Shown piece after piece: positions 16,603-25,719 of a stretch of 64,000 nucleotides of DNA. Numbering within the stretch: position 1 is the first letter of the stretch; each line of letters begins with the position of its first letter. The notes beneath the pieces are model-generated. The model was not told where the DNA came from and made no database searches. It was given only the letters and a program-made list of their open reading frames with translations. The stretch comes from Bacillota bacterium. Lineage in GTDB: Bacteria; Bacillota; Clostridia; Lachnospirales; Lachnospiraceae. Location of the stretch: contig JAEZOB010000031.1 of the NCBI GenBank assembly GCA_023414355.1, positions 1-64,000 of the forward strand. Direction: 5' to 3'. The position numbers and the translations under genes were made by a program.

Positions 16603-17931
16603 ATGAGCAGACCGATCGTCGCTATCGTAGGCAGGCCGAATGTGGGTAAGTCAACCTTATTTAATTCCCTGGCTGGGGAAAGGATTTCCATCGTTAAGGA
16701 TTTCCCTGGAGTAACAAGGGACCGCATTTACGCAGATGTCACATGGCTTAATTCACAATTCACAATGATAGATACCGGAGGTATCGAACCCGACAGTAAA
16801 GATGAGATGCTGTCCTATATGAGACAGCAGGCACAGATTGCCATCGATACCGCGGATGTAATCATTTTTCTGGTAGATGTCAGACAGGGACTGGTAGATT
16901 CCGATTTCAAGGTGGCTGATATGCTGCGCCGCTCATCAAAGCCCGTAGTCCTGGTCGTGAATAAAGTGGATAACTTTGACAAATTCATGCCCGATGTATA
17001 TGAGTTCTATAATCTTGGAATAGGAGAGCCCTTTGCGATTTCAGCATCGGGAAAGCTAGGCTTCGGTGATATGCTGGATGAGGTGGTTAAGCATTTCAAA
17101 TCCGGTAATACTGAGGAAGCAGAGGACGAGCGTCCCAGAATTGCGATTGTAGGTAAACCGAATGTCGGTAAATCCTCCATAGTCAATAAGCTGGTAGGAG
17201 AGAATCGCGTCATTGTATCCAATATCGCAGGTACCACCCGCGATGCGATTGATACCCCGATCCGCCGTAATGGAAAGGATTATATCCTGATCGATACGGC
17301 AGGTCTGAGAAGAAAGAGCAAGATCAAGGAGGAGCTGGAGCGTTTCAGTATCATCCGTACCGTATCTGCCGTAGAGCGTGCTGATGTGGTGGTTCTTGTC
17401 ATCGACGCAGAGGAAGGCGTAACCGAGCAGGATGCTAAGATTGCAGGTATCGCCCATGACCGGGGCAAAGGTATCATCATCGCTGTAAATAAATGGGATT
17501 TGATTGAGAAAAACAATAAGACCGTCAAGGAATACACCGTAGACATCAAGGAAGTCCTTTCCTATATGCCTTATGCGGAAATTCTCTTTATTTCTGCCGA
17601 GACAGGGCAGAGATTGCATAAGCTATTTGAACTGATTGAAGTCGTAATACAGAATCAAAATCTCCGTATCGCTACCGGTGTTTTAAATGAAATATTAATG
17701 GAAGCGGTATCTTTACAACAGCCGCCGTCGGATAAGGGCAAACGCCTGAAGCTTTATTATATCACTCAGGTATCCGTCAAGCCTCCGACCTTTGTCATCT
17801 TTGTAAATGATAAAGAATTGATGCATTATTCCTACACCAGATACATCGAGAATAAGATCCGTGAAGCCTTCGGCTTCGGTGGTACTTCATTAAAGTTTAT
17901 CATAAGAGAGCGAAAGGAGAACGATAAATGA
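16603..17931 (+). CDS. der: Ribosome-associated double GTPase Der (EngA)
   Basis: This is a 442-aa Der with two tandem GTPase domains. G1 motifs are GRPNVGKST (about residue 9) and GKPNVGKSS (about 183). DTGG and DTAGL, NKVD and NKWD follow in each half, and the C-terminal KH-like domain closes the protein. It matures the 50S subunit. It overlaps plsY by four bases (ATGA). Confidence 0.96.
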   Translation: MSRPIVAIVGRPNVGKSTLFNSLAGERISIVKDFPGVTRDRIYADVTWLNSQFTMIDTGGIEPDSKDEMLSYMRQQAQIAIDTADVIIFLVDVRQGLVDSDFKVADMLRRSSKPVVLVVNKVDNFDKFMPDVYEFYNLGIGEPFAISASGKLGFGDMLDEVVKHFKSGNTEEAEDERPRIAIVGKPNVGKSSIVNKLVGENRVIVSNIAGTTRDAIDTPIRRNGKDYILIDTAGLRRKSKIKEELERFSIIRTVSAVERADVVVLVIDAEEGVTEQDAKIAGIAHDRGKGIIIAVNKWDLIEKNNKTVKEYTVDIKEVLSYMPYAEILFISAETGQRLHKLFELIEVVIQNQNLRIATGVLNEILMEAVSLQQPPSDKGKRLKLYYITQVSVKPPTFVIFVNDKELMHYSYTRYIENKIREAFGFGGTSLKFIIRERKENDK

Positions 17932-18554
17932 TTCTTAAAATCATTCTTTGTTTGATTTTTGGATATTTATTTGGTTGTATTTCAACAGGTTTTTTTGTAG
18001 GTAAAATTAATAAAGTAGATATTCGCAAGTATGGAAGCGGCAATGTTGGAGCGACAAATACACTTCGTACCATGGGTGCAAAAGCGGGTGCCATCACCTT
18101 AGCAGGTGACTGTATCAAGGCGGTTGCAGCAATTCTGATCGTGAAGCTTGTTTTCTTCAAGGGAGATGCCGCACTGGATTTATTATCTATCTATACCGGT
18201 CTCGGGGTAGTAATCGGTCACAATTATCCTTTCTGGCTGAAATTTAAAGGCGGGAAGGGTATGGCAGCCACCGGAGGCGCCATGGCTACCATTGATCCGC
18301 TGATCATCCCCATCGGTCTTCCGATTTTTATTCTTTCAATATTGATTACAAAGTATGTTTCTGTTGGTTCATTGGCAATCTCCATCCTTTTTCCTATCTG
18401 GGTTGCCATCCGTTTTCCCGGCAACATACATATGCTGCTCGTAGCTTTCGCATTTACCGTACTGGCATTTATAAGACATCAATCCAATATTAAGCGTCTG
18501 CTTGCAGGGACCGAGAATAAGATCGGCCAGCGCGTCAAAGTAGATAAGCAATAG
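17928..18554 (+). CDS. plsY: Glycerol-3-phosphate acyltransferase PlsY
   Basis: This 208-aa integral membrane enzyme acylates glycerol-3-phosphate from acyl-phosphate, the first step of phospholipid synthesis. It has about five hydrophobic segments and conserved loops: RKYGSGNVGATNTLR (about residues 33-47), HNYPFWLKFKGGKGMAATGG (about 98-118), and a third near RHQSNIKRL. Overlap with der and the short gap to gpsA show an operon. GpsA makes its substrate. Confidence 0.95.
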   Translation: MILKIILCLIFGYLFGCISTGFFVGKINKVDIRKYGSGNVGATNTLRTMGAKAGAITLAGDCIKAVAAILIVKLVFFKGDAALDLLSIYTGLGVVIGHNYPFWLKFKGGKGMAATGGAMATIDPLIIPIGLPIFILSILITKYVSVGSLAISILFPIWVAIRFPGNIHMLLVAFAFTVLAFIRHQSNIKRLLAGTENKIGQRVKVDKQ

Positions 18555-18570
18555 TGCAAAGGAGGAGCTT

Positions 18571-19578
18571 ATGAGTAATATTAGTGTATTGGGTGCAGGT
18601 ACCTGGGGCACAGCCCTTGCCATTCTGTTAAGTAATAACGGACATGAGGTAACCATCTGGACAATTGTTGAAGCTGAAGCAAAAATGCTTTCAGAGCATC
18701 GCGACGAGATAAAGAACCTTCCGGGAGCCAAGCTTCCTGAGAAGGTAAAAGTGACTATGAACTTAGAAGAGGCATGTAGTGATAATGATCTGCTCGTTAT
18801 GGCCGTTGCTTCCCCTTATATCCGTTCCACTGCTAAGCTTGCAAGCCCCTATATCAAAGAAGGGCAGAAAATTGTAAATGTATCAAAGGGAATTGAAGAT
18901 GTTACTCTGCGTACGCTATCAGAAGTGATTACTGAGGAGATGCCTCAGGCAGATGTTGCAGTTCTGTCAGGTCCCAGCCATGCGGAAGAAGTCAGCCGCG
19001 GTGTACCCACAACCATAGTTGTCGGCGCGAAGACCAAGGAAACCGCACGCTTCATACAGGATGTATTTATGACGGATGTATTCCGCGTCTATACCAGTCC
19101 CGATATTATCGGTATCGAGCTGGGCGGCTCATTGAAGAATGTCATCGCTTTAGCAGCAGGTATCGTAGATGGACTCGGACTCGGTGATAATACCAAGGCT
19201 GCCCTGATGACCAGAGGTATGGCCGAAATCAGCCGGTTAGGAATAAAGCTGGGCGGTAAGATGGAGACTTTCTCCGGACTGTCCGGTTTTGGTGATCTCT
19301 TCGTAACCTGTAACAGTAAGCATAGTCGTAACTGGAATGCCGGCTATCTGATGGGACAGGGAAAGACCATGGAAGAAGCAAAGCAGCAGGTTGGTCAGGT
19401 AGTTGAAGGTATCAATTCTGCCAAGGCTGCACTTCATCTGGCGGAAAAAAACGATGTAGAGATGCCAATTGTGGAGCAGATTAATTTGGTACTTTTCGAA
19501 AACAAGTCAGCAAATGATGCGCTATATGACCTTCTTGGAAGAGATAAGCGAAAAGAATATAAATCTTTGGAATGGTAA
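18571..19578 (+). CDS. gpsA: Glycerol-3-phosphate dehydrogenase [NAD(P)+]
   Basis: This 335-aa GpsA reduces dihydroxyacetone phosphate to sn-glycerol-3-phosphate for lipid synthesis. The Rossmann motif GAGTWGTALAILLSNNGH is at residues 7-24. The catalytic lysine segment GGSLKNVIALAAGIVDGLGLGDNTKAAL is near 190, and GLSGFGDLFVTC follows. RBS AAGGAGGAG, 16 bases after plsY. A terminator follows, closing the der-plsY-gpsA unit before spoIVA. Confidence 0.96.
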   Translation: MSNISVLGAGTWGTALAILLSNNGHEVTIWTIVEAEAKMLSEHRDEIKNLPGAKLPEKVKVTMNLEEACSDNDLLVMAVASPYIRSTAKLASPYIKEGQKIVNVSKGIEDVTLRTLSEVITEEMPQADVAVLSGPSHAEEVSRGVPTTIVVGAKTKETARFIQDVFMTDVFRVYTSPDIIGIELGGSLKNVIALAAGIVDGLGLGDNTKAALMTRGMAEISRLGIKLGGKMETFSGLSGFGDLFVTCNSKHSRNWNAGYLMGQGKTMEEAKQQVGQVVEGINSAKAALHLAEKNDVEMPIVEQINLVLFENKSANDALYDLLGRDKRKEYKSLEW

Positions 19579-19600
19579 CTCAAATAAACAACAGTTTTTT

Positions 19601-19633
19601 ACAGTCTTGCTTGTTAAGGTAAGACTGTTTTTT
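19601..19633 (+). terminator. Intrinsic terminator after gpsA
   Basis: ACAGTCTT (19601-19608) pairs with AAGACTGT (19621-19628), followed by a run of T to 19633. A T-run at 19595-19600 on the other side is only partly suited to the opposite strand. Confidence 0.88.
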
Positions 19634-19757
19634 AATTTCATCTGATTGATTTGAAAATATTATTTATATTGATTAAGCTGCCCTTTCCCTTTTGATCTAT
19701 ACATACTATGCACCTCCTTTGCATATCTTTAACTATAACCATAAGGAGGGTTGGCAT

Positions 19758-21236
19758 ATGTTAGGGCAGTACGATGTTTATAATGATATCCAGGCTAGGA
19801 CAGGCGGTGAAATATACATCGGTGTGGTAGGTCCGGTCAGAACGGGGAAGTCTACCTTTATTAAGAGATTCATGGATCTCTTGGTAATTCCGGGTATTGA
19901 GGATGTCCATAGCAAAGAGCGGGCAATTGATGAATTGCCTCAGGCGGCTGCTGGCAAGACAATTATGACGACAGAGCCCAAATTCATCCCGAAGGAAGCT
20001 GCCACAATTACCTTCAATGACGAGACGAAGGTGAAAATTCGGTTAATCGATTGTGTAGGATATATGGTGGACGGAGCCTCCGGACATATTGAAAACCAGC
20101 ATGAGCGCATGGTACATACACCCTGGTTTGAGCAGGAAATCCCTTTTACCCAGGCAGCGGAGATAGGAACCAGGAAGGTAATCAATGATCATTCCACGAT
20201 CGGCATTGTCGTTACTACAGACGGAAGCTTCGGTGACCTTCCAAGGACTAATTACCGAGCTCCCGAGGAACGTACCATCAATGAACTGAAGCATCTCGGT
20301 AAGCCCTTTATCGTTCTTCTGAATACGAATAAGCCTTATTCCAATGAAACCTTGAAGATAGCGGAAGAGATGCAGGAGGAGTATAATATACCTGTCATGC
20401 CGGTAAATGCTGAGCAGCTTCGAAAGGAGGATATCACCAGAATCATGGAGAATATCCTTTCAGTCTTCCCGGTTACCGAGCTTGATTTCTACATGCCGAA
20501 ATGGGCTGAGATGCTTCCTCAGAATCATTGGTTGAAGACAGATTTAATCGCTTCGGTAAAGGAACTGTTCCAAAAGGTATCCCAGGTTAAGGATGCAAGA
20601 CTTGCTAACTTCGATACCGACAGTAAATACGTAAAGCGCTTTAAGTTGGATAAGATTAATATGCAGGACGGAACAGTCAGCGTTAATGTTGAATTTGATG
20701 ATATGTATTATTATCAGATATTAAGCGATCTGATTGGTGTGCCGATCAGTGGAGAATATCAGCTAATTTCTACTCTAAAGGATCTGGCAGCTACCAAAAC
20801 GGAGTATGAAAAAGTGTCTGCAGCGGCCAACGAGGTACGACAGAAGGGTTATGGCATCGTTGCTCCTCTGAAAAATGAGGTTCGGATTGAAGAACCTGAA
20901 ATCATGAAGCACGGCAACAAGTTCGGGGTAAAGATTAAAGCAACAGCTCCGTCCATCCACATGATCAAGGCTGACATTCTGACCGAGGTAGCACCAATCG
21001 TCGGTTCGGAGGATCAGGCTAAGGACCTGATTAATTATATCAATGCAAATGCAAAGGATAATCCTGAGGGTATCTGGGAAACAAATATCTTTGGAAAGAC
21101 AATTCGACAGCTTGTAGATGATGGCATCTATTCAAAGATTAACAAGCTGACAGATGATAGCCAGTTAAAGCTTCAGGAAACGATGCAGAAGATTATTAAC
21201 GACAGTAATGGCGGTCTTGTTTGCATTATCATATAG
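19758..21236 (+). CDS. spoIVA: Stage IV sporulation protein A, spore coat ATPase
   Basis: This is a 492-aa SpoIVA, the ATPase that forms the basement layer of the spore coat on the forespore surface. The Walker A-like motif GPVRTGKS spans residues 25-32. The TKVKIRLIDCVGYMVDGASGH region follows, and the C-terminus ends NGGLVCIII, as is characteristic for coat localisation. ATG 19758 follows ATAAGGAGGG. A longer frame from 19692 lacks support. It shows that the organism belongs to an endospore-forming lineage. A mother-cell sigma-E promoter is expected, but no convincing match was found upstream. Confidence 0.97.
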   Translation: MLGQYDVYNDIQARTGGEIYIGVVGPVRTGKSTFIKRFMDLLVIPGIEDVHSKERAIDELPQAAAGKTIMTTEPKFIPKEAATITFNDETKVKIRLIDCVGYMVDGASGHIENQHERMVHTPWFEQEIPFTQAAEIGTRKVINDHSTIGIVVTTDGSFGDLPRTNYRAPEERTINELKHLGKPFIVLLNTNKPYSNETLKIAEEMQEEYNIPVMPVNAEQLRKEDITRIMENILSVFPVTELDFYMPKWAEMLPQNHWLKTDLIASVKELFQKVSQVKDARLANFDTDSKYVKRFKLDKINMQDGTVSVNVEFDDMYYYQILSDLIGVPISGEYQLISTLKDLAATKTEYEKVSAAANEVRQKGYGIVAPLKNEVRIEEPEIMKHGNKFGVKIKATAPSIHMIKADILTEVAPIVGSEDQAKDLINYINANAKDNPEGIWETNIFGKTIRQLVDDGIYSKINKLTDDSQLKLQETMQKIINDSNGGLVCIII

Positions 21237-21268
21237 CAACAGTTTTATTGAATAGAAACACTGATAAG

Positions 21269-21308
21269 GGAGATAGACTTGTCAAACTGCACAAGTTTAT
21301 CTCTTTTT
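21269..21308 (+). terminator. Intrinsic terminator after spoIVA
   Basis: A 14-bp stem with one G-T pair (about 21269-21282 with 21291-21304) is followed by TTTTT ending at 21308. Confidence 0.9.
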
Positions 21309-21461
21309 GTAATAGGATGAATATATAATTTATTTCTTAAAAAATCGCGTAAGACATTCTATCCCAATGGTAAAGCTCCTAGGTAAATGGTCCCGGATTA
21401 AAAACATTTTTTTCATGATTTGTAGATAATGACTAAAATTTAAAATAAAGCTGACACATAG

Positions 21462-21490
21462 TTGACAAAATTAATAGCCTTTGATATAAT
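21462..21490 (+). promoter_or_regulatory. Sigma-A promoter for the NlpC/P60 gene
   Basis: TTGACA (21462-21467) and a perfect TATAAT (21485-21490) with a 17-base spacer, 122 bases before the start codon. The rest of the roughly 300-base gap after spoIVA shows nothing else. Confidence 0.88.
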
Positions 21491-21612
21491 ACTCACGTAA
21501 CATATTTAATATTTGTGTAATAATTAAGTTAACAATTCGAATTACATACTGCTTACATGATGTGATGACTTAATAATTCGCCGAATAGAACAAGAAAAAT
21601 GGAGGATATGTA

Positions 21613-22680
21613 ATGAATAGGAAGCTCCTTAGATTTTCCTTGGTATGTGTAACGGGAACATTAATACTCACAGCCACTCCAAAGACAGCGATGGCTTATG
21701 AGGAAGCTGTAGCTGGTTTTACTTATGATAAAATCTCTTCCAGCACGAAAAGTGATGGATCAACCATATCCAGTTTATCAACCTACGAAATACCCATTCC
21801 CGGCTTTACCAATATTGGTATCGCTAATGTAGATACGAACTTAATGGTTCGTTCCGGTCCCGGCGAAAATGAAAAGCTTCTCGGTAAGCTTCCAAAGGAT
21901 GGCGGTTGTGAGATTCTAGAGGGAGACAAAAATGGCTGGACCAAGATTAAATCCGGTAAAGTAACCGGTTATGTGAAGAGCGAATTTCTAATTACCGGTA
22001 CGGAAGCAACTCAATTAGCCAAGAAGGTCGGAAGCTATGTGGCTACTGCCAATACCAGCGGGTTAAATGTCCGTGCTCTTCCTTCCACCGAAGCCGAACT
22101 GATTGATCAGGTTGCCAGGGGTGAAGAATTAATTGTACTTGATTCCAAAGTATTTACTGATGATGCAGAGCATGGAAAGTGGGTTAAGGTCAGCCTTGAC
22201 TCTGAAGATTCTGCAGATGGTACTGTAGCTTATGTCGCTAAGGAATATGTTGATTTATCCTTCGAACTGTCTAAAGCGGTATCGATTGAAGAATTACAGT
22301 ATGGCAGCGGAGTATCCTCTGTCCGTGTTAACTTAATCAATCTTGCCAAGAACTATTTAGGTGACAGATATGTATGGGGTGGAACCACACTTGGAGTAGG
22401 CGTTGACTGTTCCGGTTATGTTCAGGCACTCTATAGAAAAATGGGCTACTATATTCCTCGTGACTCCAGAAGTCAGGCAAGAGGCGGTACCACGATATCA
22501 TACGATAACTTAAGACCGGGTGATTTGGTATTTTATGGCAGCTCCTCTTATATCAATCATGTTGCTATGTATATCGGAAATGGTCAGGTTATTCATGCAA
22601 GCAATAGAAGAGATGGTATTAAGATTAGTAATGCCAGATACAGAACACCTGTAAAATGCGCAAGATATATCTCAGAGTAG
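21613..22680 (+). CDS. Secreted SH3b-SH3b-NlpC/P60 peptidoglycan hydrolase
   Basis: This 355-aa exported cell-wall endopeptidase has a signal peptide (residues 1-28, ending TAMA), two bacterial SH3 domains (about 70-127 and 143-213) and a C-terminal NlpC/P60 domain. The catalytic triad is visible as C266 (VDCSGY), H316 (NHVAMYIG) and H328 (VIHAS). It would cut stem peptides, most likely the D-Glu to diamino acid bond. RBS ATGGAGG. It is monocistronic, with its own promoter and terminator. Whether it acts in vegetative growth or germination is not visible. Confidence 0.93.
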   Translation: MNRKLLRFSLVCVTGTLILTATPKTAMAYEEAVAGFTYDKISSSTKSDGSTISSLSTYEIPIPGFTNIGIANVDTNLMVRSGPGENEKLLGKLPKDGGCEILEGDKNGWTKIKSGKVTGYVKSEFLITGTEATQLAKKVGSYVATANTSGLNVRALPSTEAELIDQVARGEELIVLDSKVFTDDAEHGKWVKVSLDSEDSADGTVAYVAKEYVDLSFELSKAVSIEELQYGSGVSSVRVNLINLAKNYLGDRYVWGGTTLGVGVDCSGYVQALYRKMGYYIPRDSRSQARGGTTISYDNLRPGDLVFYGSSSYINHVAMYIGNGQVIHASNRRDGIKISNARYRTPVKCARYISE

Positions 22681-22737
22681 ATATTAATTATTTTGTAATA
22701 TATTAATAAATCTTGTCGATAATAGTAATTTCGATAT

Positions 22738-22771
22738 AAAATGGTTGGACCTCCAGTCCAACCATTTTCTT
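22738..22771. terminator. Strong terminator after the NlpC/P60 gene
   Basis: ATGGTTGGAC (22741-22750) pairs exactly with GTCCAACCAT (22756-22765) around a 5-nt loop. TTTTCTTT follows, and AAA precedes it. Confidence 0.9.
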
Positions 22772-22906
22772 TATATAGGATTGATTTTCTTTCTAATCGA
22801 AATTTAATTCTGTCTGAATTGACAGCATTTGTAACGAAAGCTATAATAACCCTGATGAAGATCAAAGATTAATAATATTCAAATGACCGAATGGGAGAAT
22901 TCACTG

Positions 22907-24577
22907 ATGCAATATTTCATAGTTATTTTGGGTTTTATACTAGTCTTAGTCCTATGGAGTAGACTGTCGGAAATAAAAAACAGAAGACTGCAAAAGGAGA
23001 GGTTAAAAAAAGAATGGGGAGACACCCCTAAGGAAGAATATACTTCCGAAAAGATGGACTCTATCAAATTGTTTTACAAATCAAAGCAGGATAACCGTCT
23101 CGATGTAGATGATATTACCTGGAACGATCTTGATATGGATGAAATCTACATGGAGATGAATAATACTCAGTCCTCCATAGGAGAAGAATATCTTTACGCA
23201 CTGCTCAGAAAACCATGCTTTGATGAAGCAGAACTCAAAGAACGAAGCCGCCTGATGAAGTATTTCAATGATAATGAGACAGAGAGGCTTAAGTTGCAAG
23301 TCGGACTGCGTAAGGTTGGGAAGATAAAACATATCTCTGTCTACGAATATATCAATCGTCTCGCAGCGCAGAAGACAGAAAGTAATCTTATTCATTATCT
23401 GTTGGACTTTGCTTTGCTGATTTCGATCGGTTTGATCTTTGTAATACCGGGCTTAGGTGGATTTTTGACATTGGCTTTTTTTATCATAAATATTTTCCAT
23501 TATTATACCTGCAAAGGGAAGATAGAAAATTACCTATTGGTTTTTTCCTATATTTTTAGGCTTTTGGATAATACCAGAGCGTTAATCCGCATGGATCTTC
23601 CGGAGATCAAGGCTTATACAGACCGATTGAAGGAAGACATCAGGCACTTTGGAAAAATCCAACGAGGTGGCTTTTTACTTACAACCAAAAGCGCAAGCGG
23701 AGATCTTCTTGAGATGATTCTCGACTATATCCGTATGCTTTTTCATCTTGATCTGATTAAGTTTAATTCAATGCTTGACTTTTTTAAGAAAAACCGGACA
23801 GAATTGAACCACATCTACGAGATAGTCGGGTATCTCGACAGTATGGTGGCAGCCACTTCCTTCCGAAATCTGATTTATTATTACTGTGAGCCAGAGCTTT
23901 TCAAGTCCGAAAAGCCTATGATATCTGTAACAGAACTATACCATCCGCTGTTGGAGGAGCCTGTGCCCAATTCTATTACGGAGCGTCAATCGGTACTGAT
24001 CACCGGCTCCAATGCCTCCGGTAAGTCCACCTTTATCAAGACACTGGCAATCAATGCGATATTATCCCAGACCATTCATACCTCTACGGCAAAGAACTAT
24101 CGGGCAAGCTATTTCCAGATTTATTCCTCGATGGCACTCAAGGATAATATCTTCAGTAATGAAAGCTATTATATCGTGGAAATCAAATCGTTAAAAAGGA
24201 TACTAGACAGTGTAAATGATGAAATTCCTACCCTTTGCTTTATAGACGAAGTTCTTCGTGGAACGAATACACTGGAACGTATTGCTGCCTCCTCCAGAAT
24301 TCTGTCCTCTCTGGCTTCCAAAAACACTCTGGTTTTTGCAGCTACACATGACATTGAACTGACTCACATCCTGGAGGCTGCTTTTTCCAACTATCATTTT
24401 CAGGAGAGAATTGAAGATCATCAGATTATCTTTGATTATCTGTTGTATCAGGGAAAGGCTGTATCTAAGAATGCAATACGCTTACTTGATATGCTGGGTT
24501 ATCCGACCGAAATCATCGAAGGAGCCGAACAGGCTGCACAGGAATTCTTAACAACCGGAGAATGGACAATGATTTAA
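22907..24577 (+). CDS. Membrane-anchored MutS-like ATPase
   Basis: This protein (556 aa from ATG 22907, which follows GGGAG; ATG 22883 lacks a site) has an N-terminal membrane helix (about residues 1-20), two more in the middle (about 160-200) and a C-terminal MutS domain V ATPase. ATPase marks are Walker A GSNASGKST (367-375), Walker B LCFIDEVLRGTN and ATHDIEL. It lacks the mismatch-reading domain I (Phe-x-Glu), the connector and the Smr domain. It therefore belongs to the membrane-type MutS-like group rather than MutS1 or MutS2. A true mutS lies 1.1 kb downstream. The role is unknown. Confidence 0.85.
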   Translation: MQYFIVILGFILVLVLWSRLSEIKNRRLQKERLKKEWGDTPKEEYTSEKMDSIKLFYKSKQDNRLDVDDITWNDLDMDEIYMEMNNTQSSIGEEYLYALLRKPCFDEAELKERSRLMKYFNDNETERLKLQVGLRKVGKIKHISVYEYINRLAAQKTESNLIHYLLDFALLISIGLIFVIPGLGGFLTLAFFIINIFHYYTCKGKIENYLLVFSYIFRLLDNTRALIRMDLPEIKAYTDRLKEDIRHFGKIQRGGFLLTTKSASGDLLEMILDYIRMLFHLDLIKFNSMLDFFKKNRTELNHIYEIVGYLDSMVAATSFRNLIYYYCEPELFKSEKPMISVTELYHPLLEEPVPNSITERQSVLITGSNASGKSTFIKTLAINAILSQTIHTSTAKNYRASYFQIYSSMALKDNIFSNESYYIVEIKSLKRILDSVNDEIPTLCFIDEVLRGTNTLERIAASSRILSSLASKNTLVFAATHDIELTHILEAAFSNYHFQERIEDHQIIFDYLLYQGKAVSKNAIRLLDMLGYPTEIIEGAEQAAQEFLTTGEWTMI

Positions 24578-24592
24578 CTCTAGCAAAGGAAC

Positions 24593-24821
24593 GGTACTAT
24601 GACAGACCTAATCTATTTTCTTTCCTAGTATAACTTTTAGGTAATACTAAGCTTTCCTATCGTAGCTTAAAGCATTCCGTCGGAGGGGAGCGACATCCAT
24701 GTCGCCCACTCCTAAATTGTCCCTCCATGGACGATTTCCGGAATAATCGCTCCGATAGGAAAGCAAGTATTACCAGAAAAGTTATAAAGTCAGTCAAATA
24801 GATTAAGTCAGTCATAGTACC
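24593..24821. repeat. 229-bp fold-back element
   Basis: Two arms fold on each other in consecutive perfect blocks: 24593-24603 with 24811-24821 (11 bp), 24609-24618 with 24796-24805 (10), 24630-24638 with 24777-24785 (9), 24640-24648 with 24766-24774 (9) and 24651-24662 with 24753-24764 (12). The head contains further hairpins, such as CGACAT-CC-ATGTCG at 24691-24704. It carries no open reading frame and no clear target duplication. It could be a MITE-like element or a structured RNA. It fills most of the gap before rnhA. Confidence 0.8.
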
Positions 24822-24990
24822 TGACTTCTATAAAATATAGTAACAATATAATACCTTAGCGAACGTTTATTATGTTACAATTATTATTGTTAGAACGAAC
24901 TCTTTTGATATATCTCAAAGTTTATCTAGATATATTTAAATGGAATTTGTTGGATTCACGGATCTATTTTATTTTGATAATATTGATATA

Positions 24991-25030
24991 TTTTTATGTT
25001 TTTATGTTTTTATGTTTTTATGTTTTTATA
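24991..25030 (+). repeat. 8-bp tandem repeat before rnhA
   Basis: Five consecutive copies of TTTTTATG (the last ends in ATA). The array is AT-only except for one G per unit and is slippage-prone. It lies about 105 bases before rnhA. Confidence 0.85.
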
Positions 25031-25135
25031 TTACTAAATATGTGTTCAGCTATGTTTCATTTTACCTGTGTACCTGTACAGCTTTTATGCGTATGAGCGA
25101 AAGAGCGCTATTTTATATAAGATTGGAGTTTTGAT

Positions 25136-25615
25136 ATGAAGGTGACGATTTATACGGATGGTTCGGCGCGGGGAAATCCTGATGGGCCGGGTGGCTATGG
25201 TGCGATCGTAGTCTATGTGGATGGTAAGGGTGAAGTTCATGAAAGAGAATACAGTGCTGGATTTAAAAAGACGACCAACAATCGAATGGAGCTCATGGCT
25301 GCGATTGCCGGGCTAGAAGCTCTGACGAAGTCCTGTGATGTTGTGCTATATTCTGATTCTCAATACCTGGTTAAGGCTTTCAACGAGCATTGGTTGGATG
25401 GATGGATCAAAAAAGGCTGGACAAGAGGGAAGAATGAGCCGGTGAAGAATATTGACTTATGGAAACGTCTTTTGAAAGCTATGGAACCCCATCAGGTTAC
25501 CTACGAATGGGTGAAGGGACACGCCGGACACCCGATGAACGAGCGCTGTGATGTACTTGCTACAACTGCCGCAGACGGTGAGAATCTGGCTGATGATCAG
25601 TCTGATGAACATTAG
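25136..25615 (+). CDS. rnhA: Ribonuclease HI
   Basis: This 159-aa RNase HI has the complete DEDD active site: D8 (YTDGSARGNP), E52 (NNRMELMAA), D74 (LYSDSQYL) and D139 (ERCDVLA). The basic protrusion WIKKGWTRGKNEPVKN is present, so it is of the E. coli type. It degrades RNA in RNA-DNA hybrids. RBS TTGGAG. It lies between the fold-back element and mutS and is probably monocistronic, given the hairpin at its end. Confidence 0.95.
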   Translation: MKVTIYTDGSARGNPDGPGGYGAIVVYVDGKGEVHEREYSAGFKKTTNNRMELMAAIAGLEALTKSCDVVLYSDSQYLVKAFNEHWLDGWIKKGWTRGKNEPVKNIDLWKRLLKAMEPHQVTYEWVKGHAGHPMNERCDVLATTAADGENLADDQSDEH

Positions 25616-25639
25616 ACTGACGCACAAACTTAAAACGCC

Positions 25640-25686
25640 AAAACCATTGCAATCGGTTATCATTATGATATAATTGTAATGGTTTT
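25640..25686 (+). terminator. Terminator of rnhA overlapping the mutS promoter
   Basis: A 14-bp stem with one G-T pair (25640-25653 with 25667/25674 to 25684) ends in TTTTTT. The long loop contains promoter elements for mutS. Confidence 0.75.
25647..25674 (+). promoter_or_regulatory. Promoter of mutS, inside the rnhA terminator
   Basis: TTGCAA (25647-25652) and TATAAT (25669-25674) with a 16-base spacer. The -35 box lies in the left arm of the hairpin and transcription would start in its right arm. Confidence 0.7.
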
Positions 25687-25719
25687 TTAGTTTATTACAA
25701 AGGAAAGGATTTGTTCACC

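Noticed and set aside
19640..19757. Sigma-E promoter for spoIVA
   Set aside because: CATACTAT at 19704 and CATATCTT at 19731 resemble the -10 element, but neither has a good -35 at the right distance, and the second would start transcription at the ribosome-binding site.
24872..25134. Two overlapping short frames before rnhA
   Set aside because: They translate low-complexity Phe/Leu/Val-rich sequence produced by the 8-bp repeat and lack start signals.
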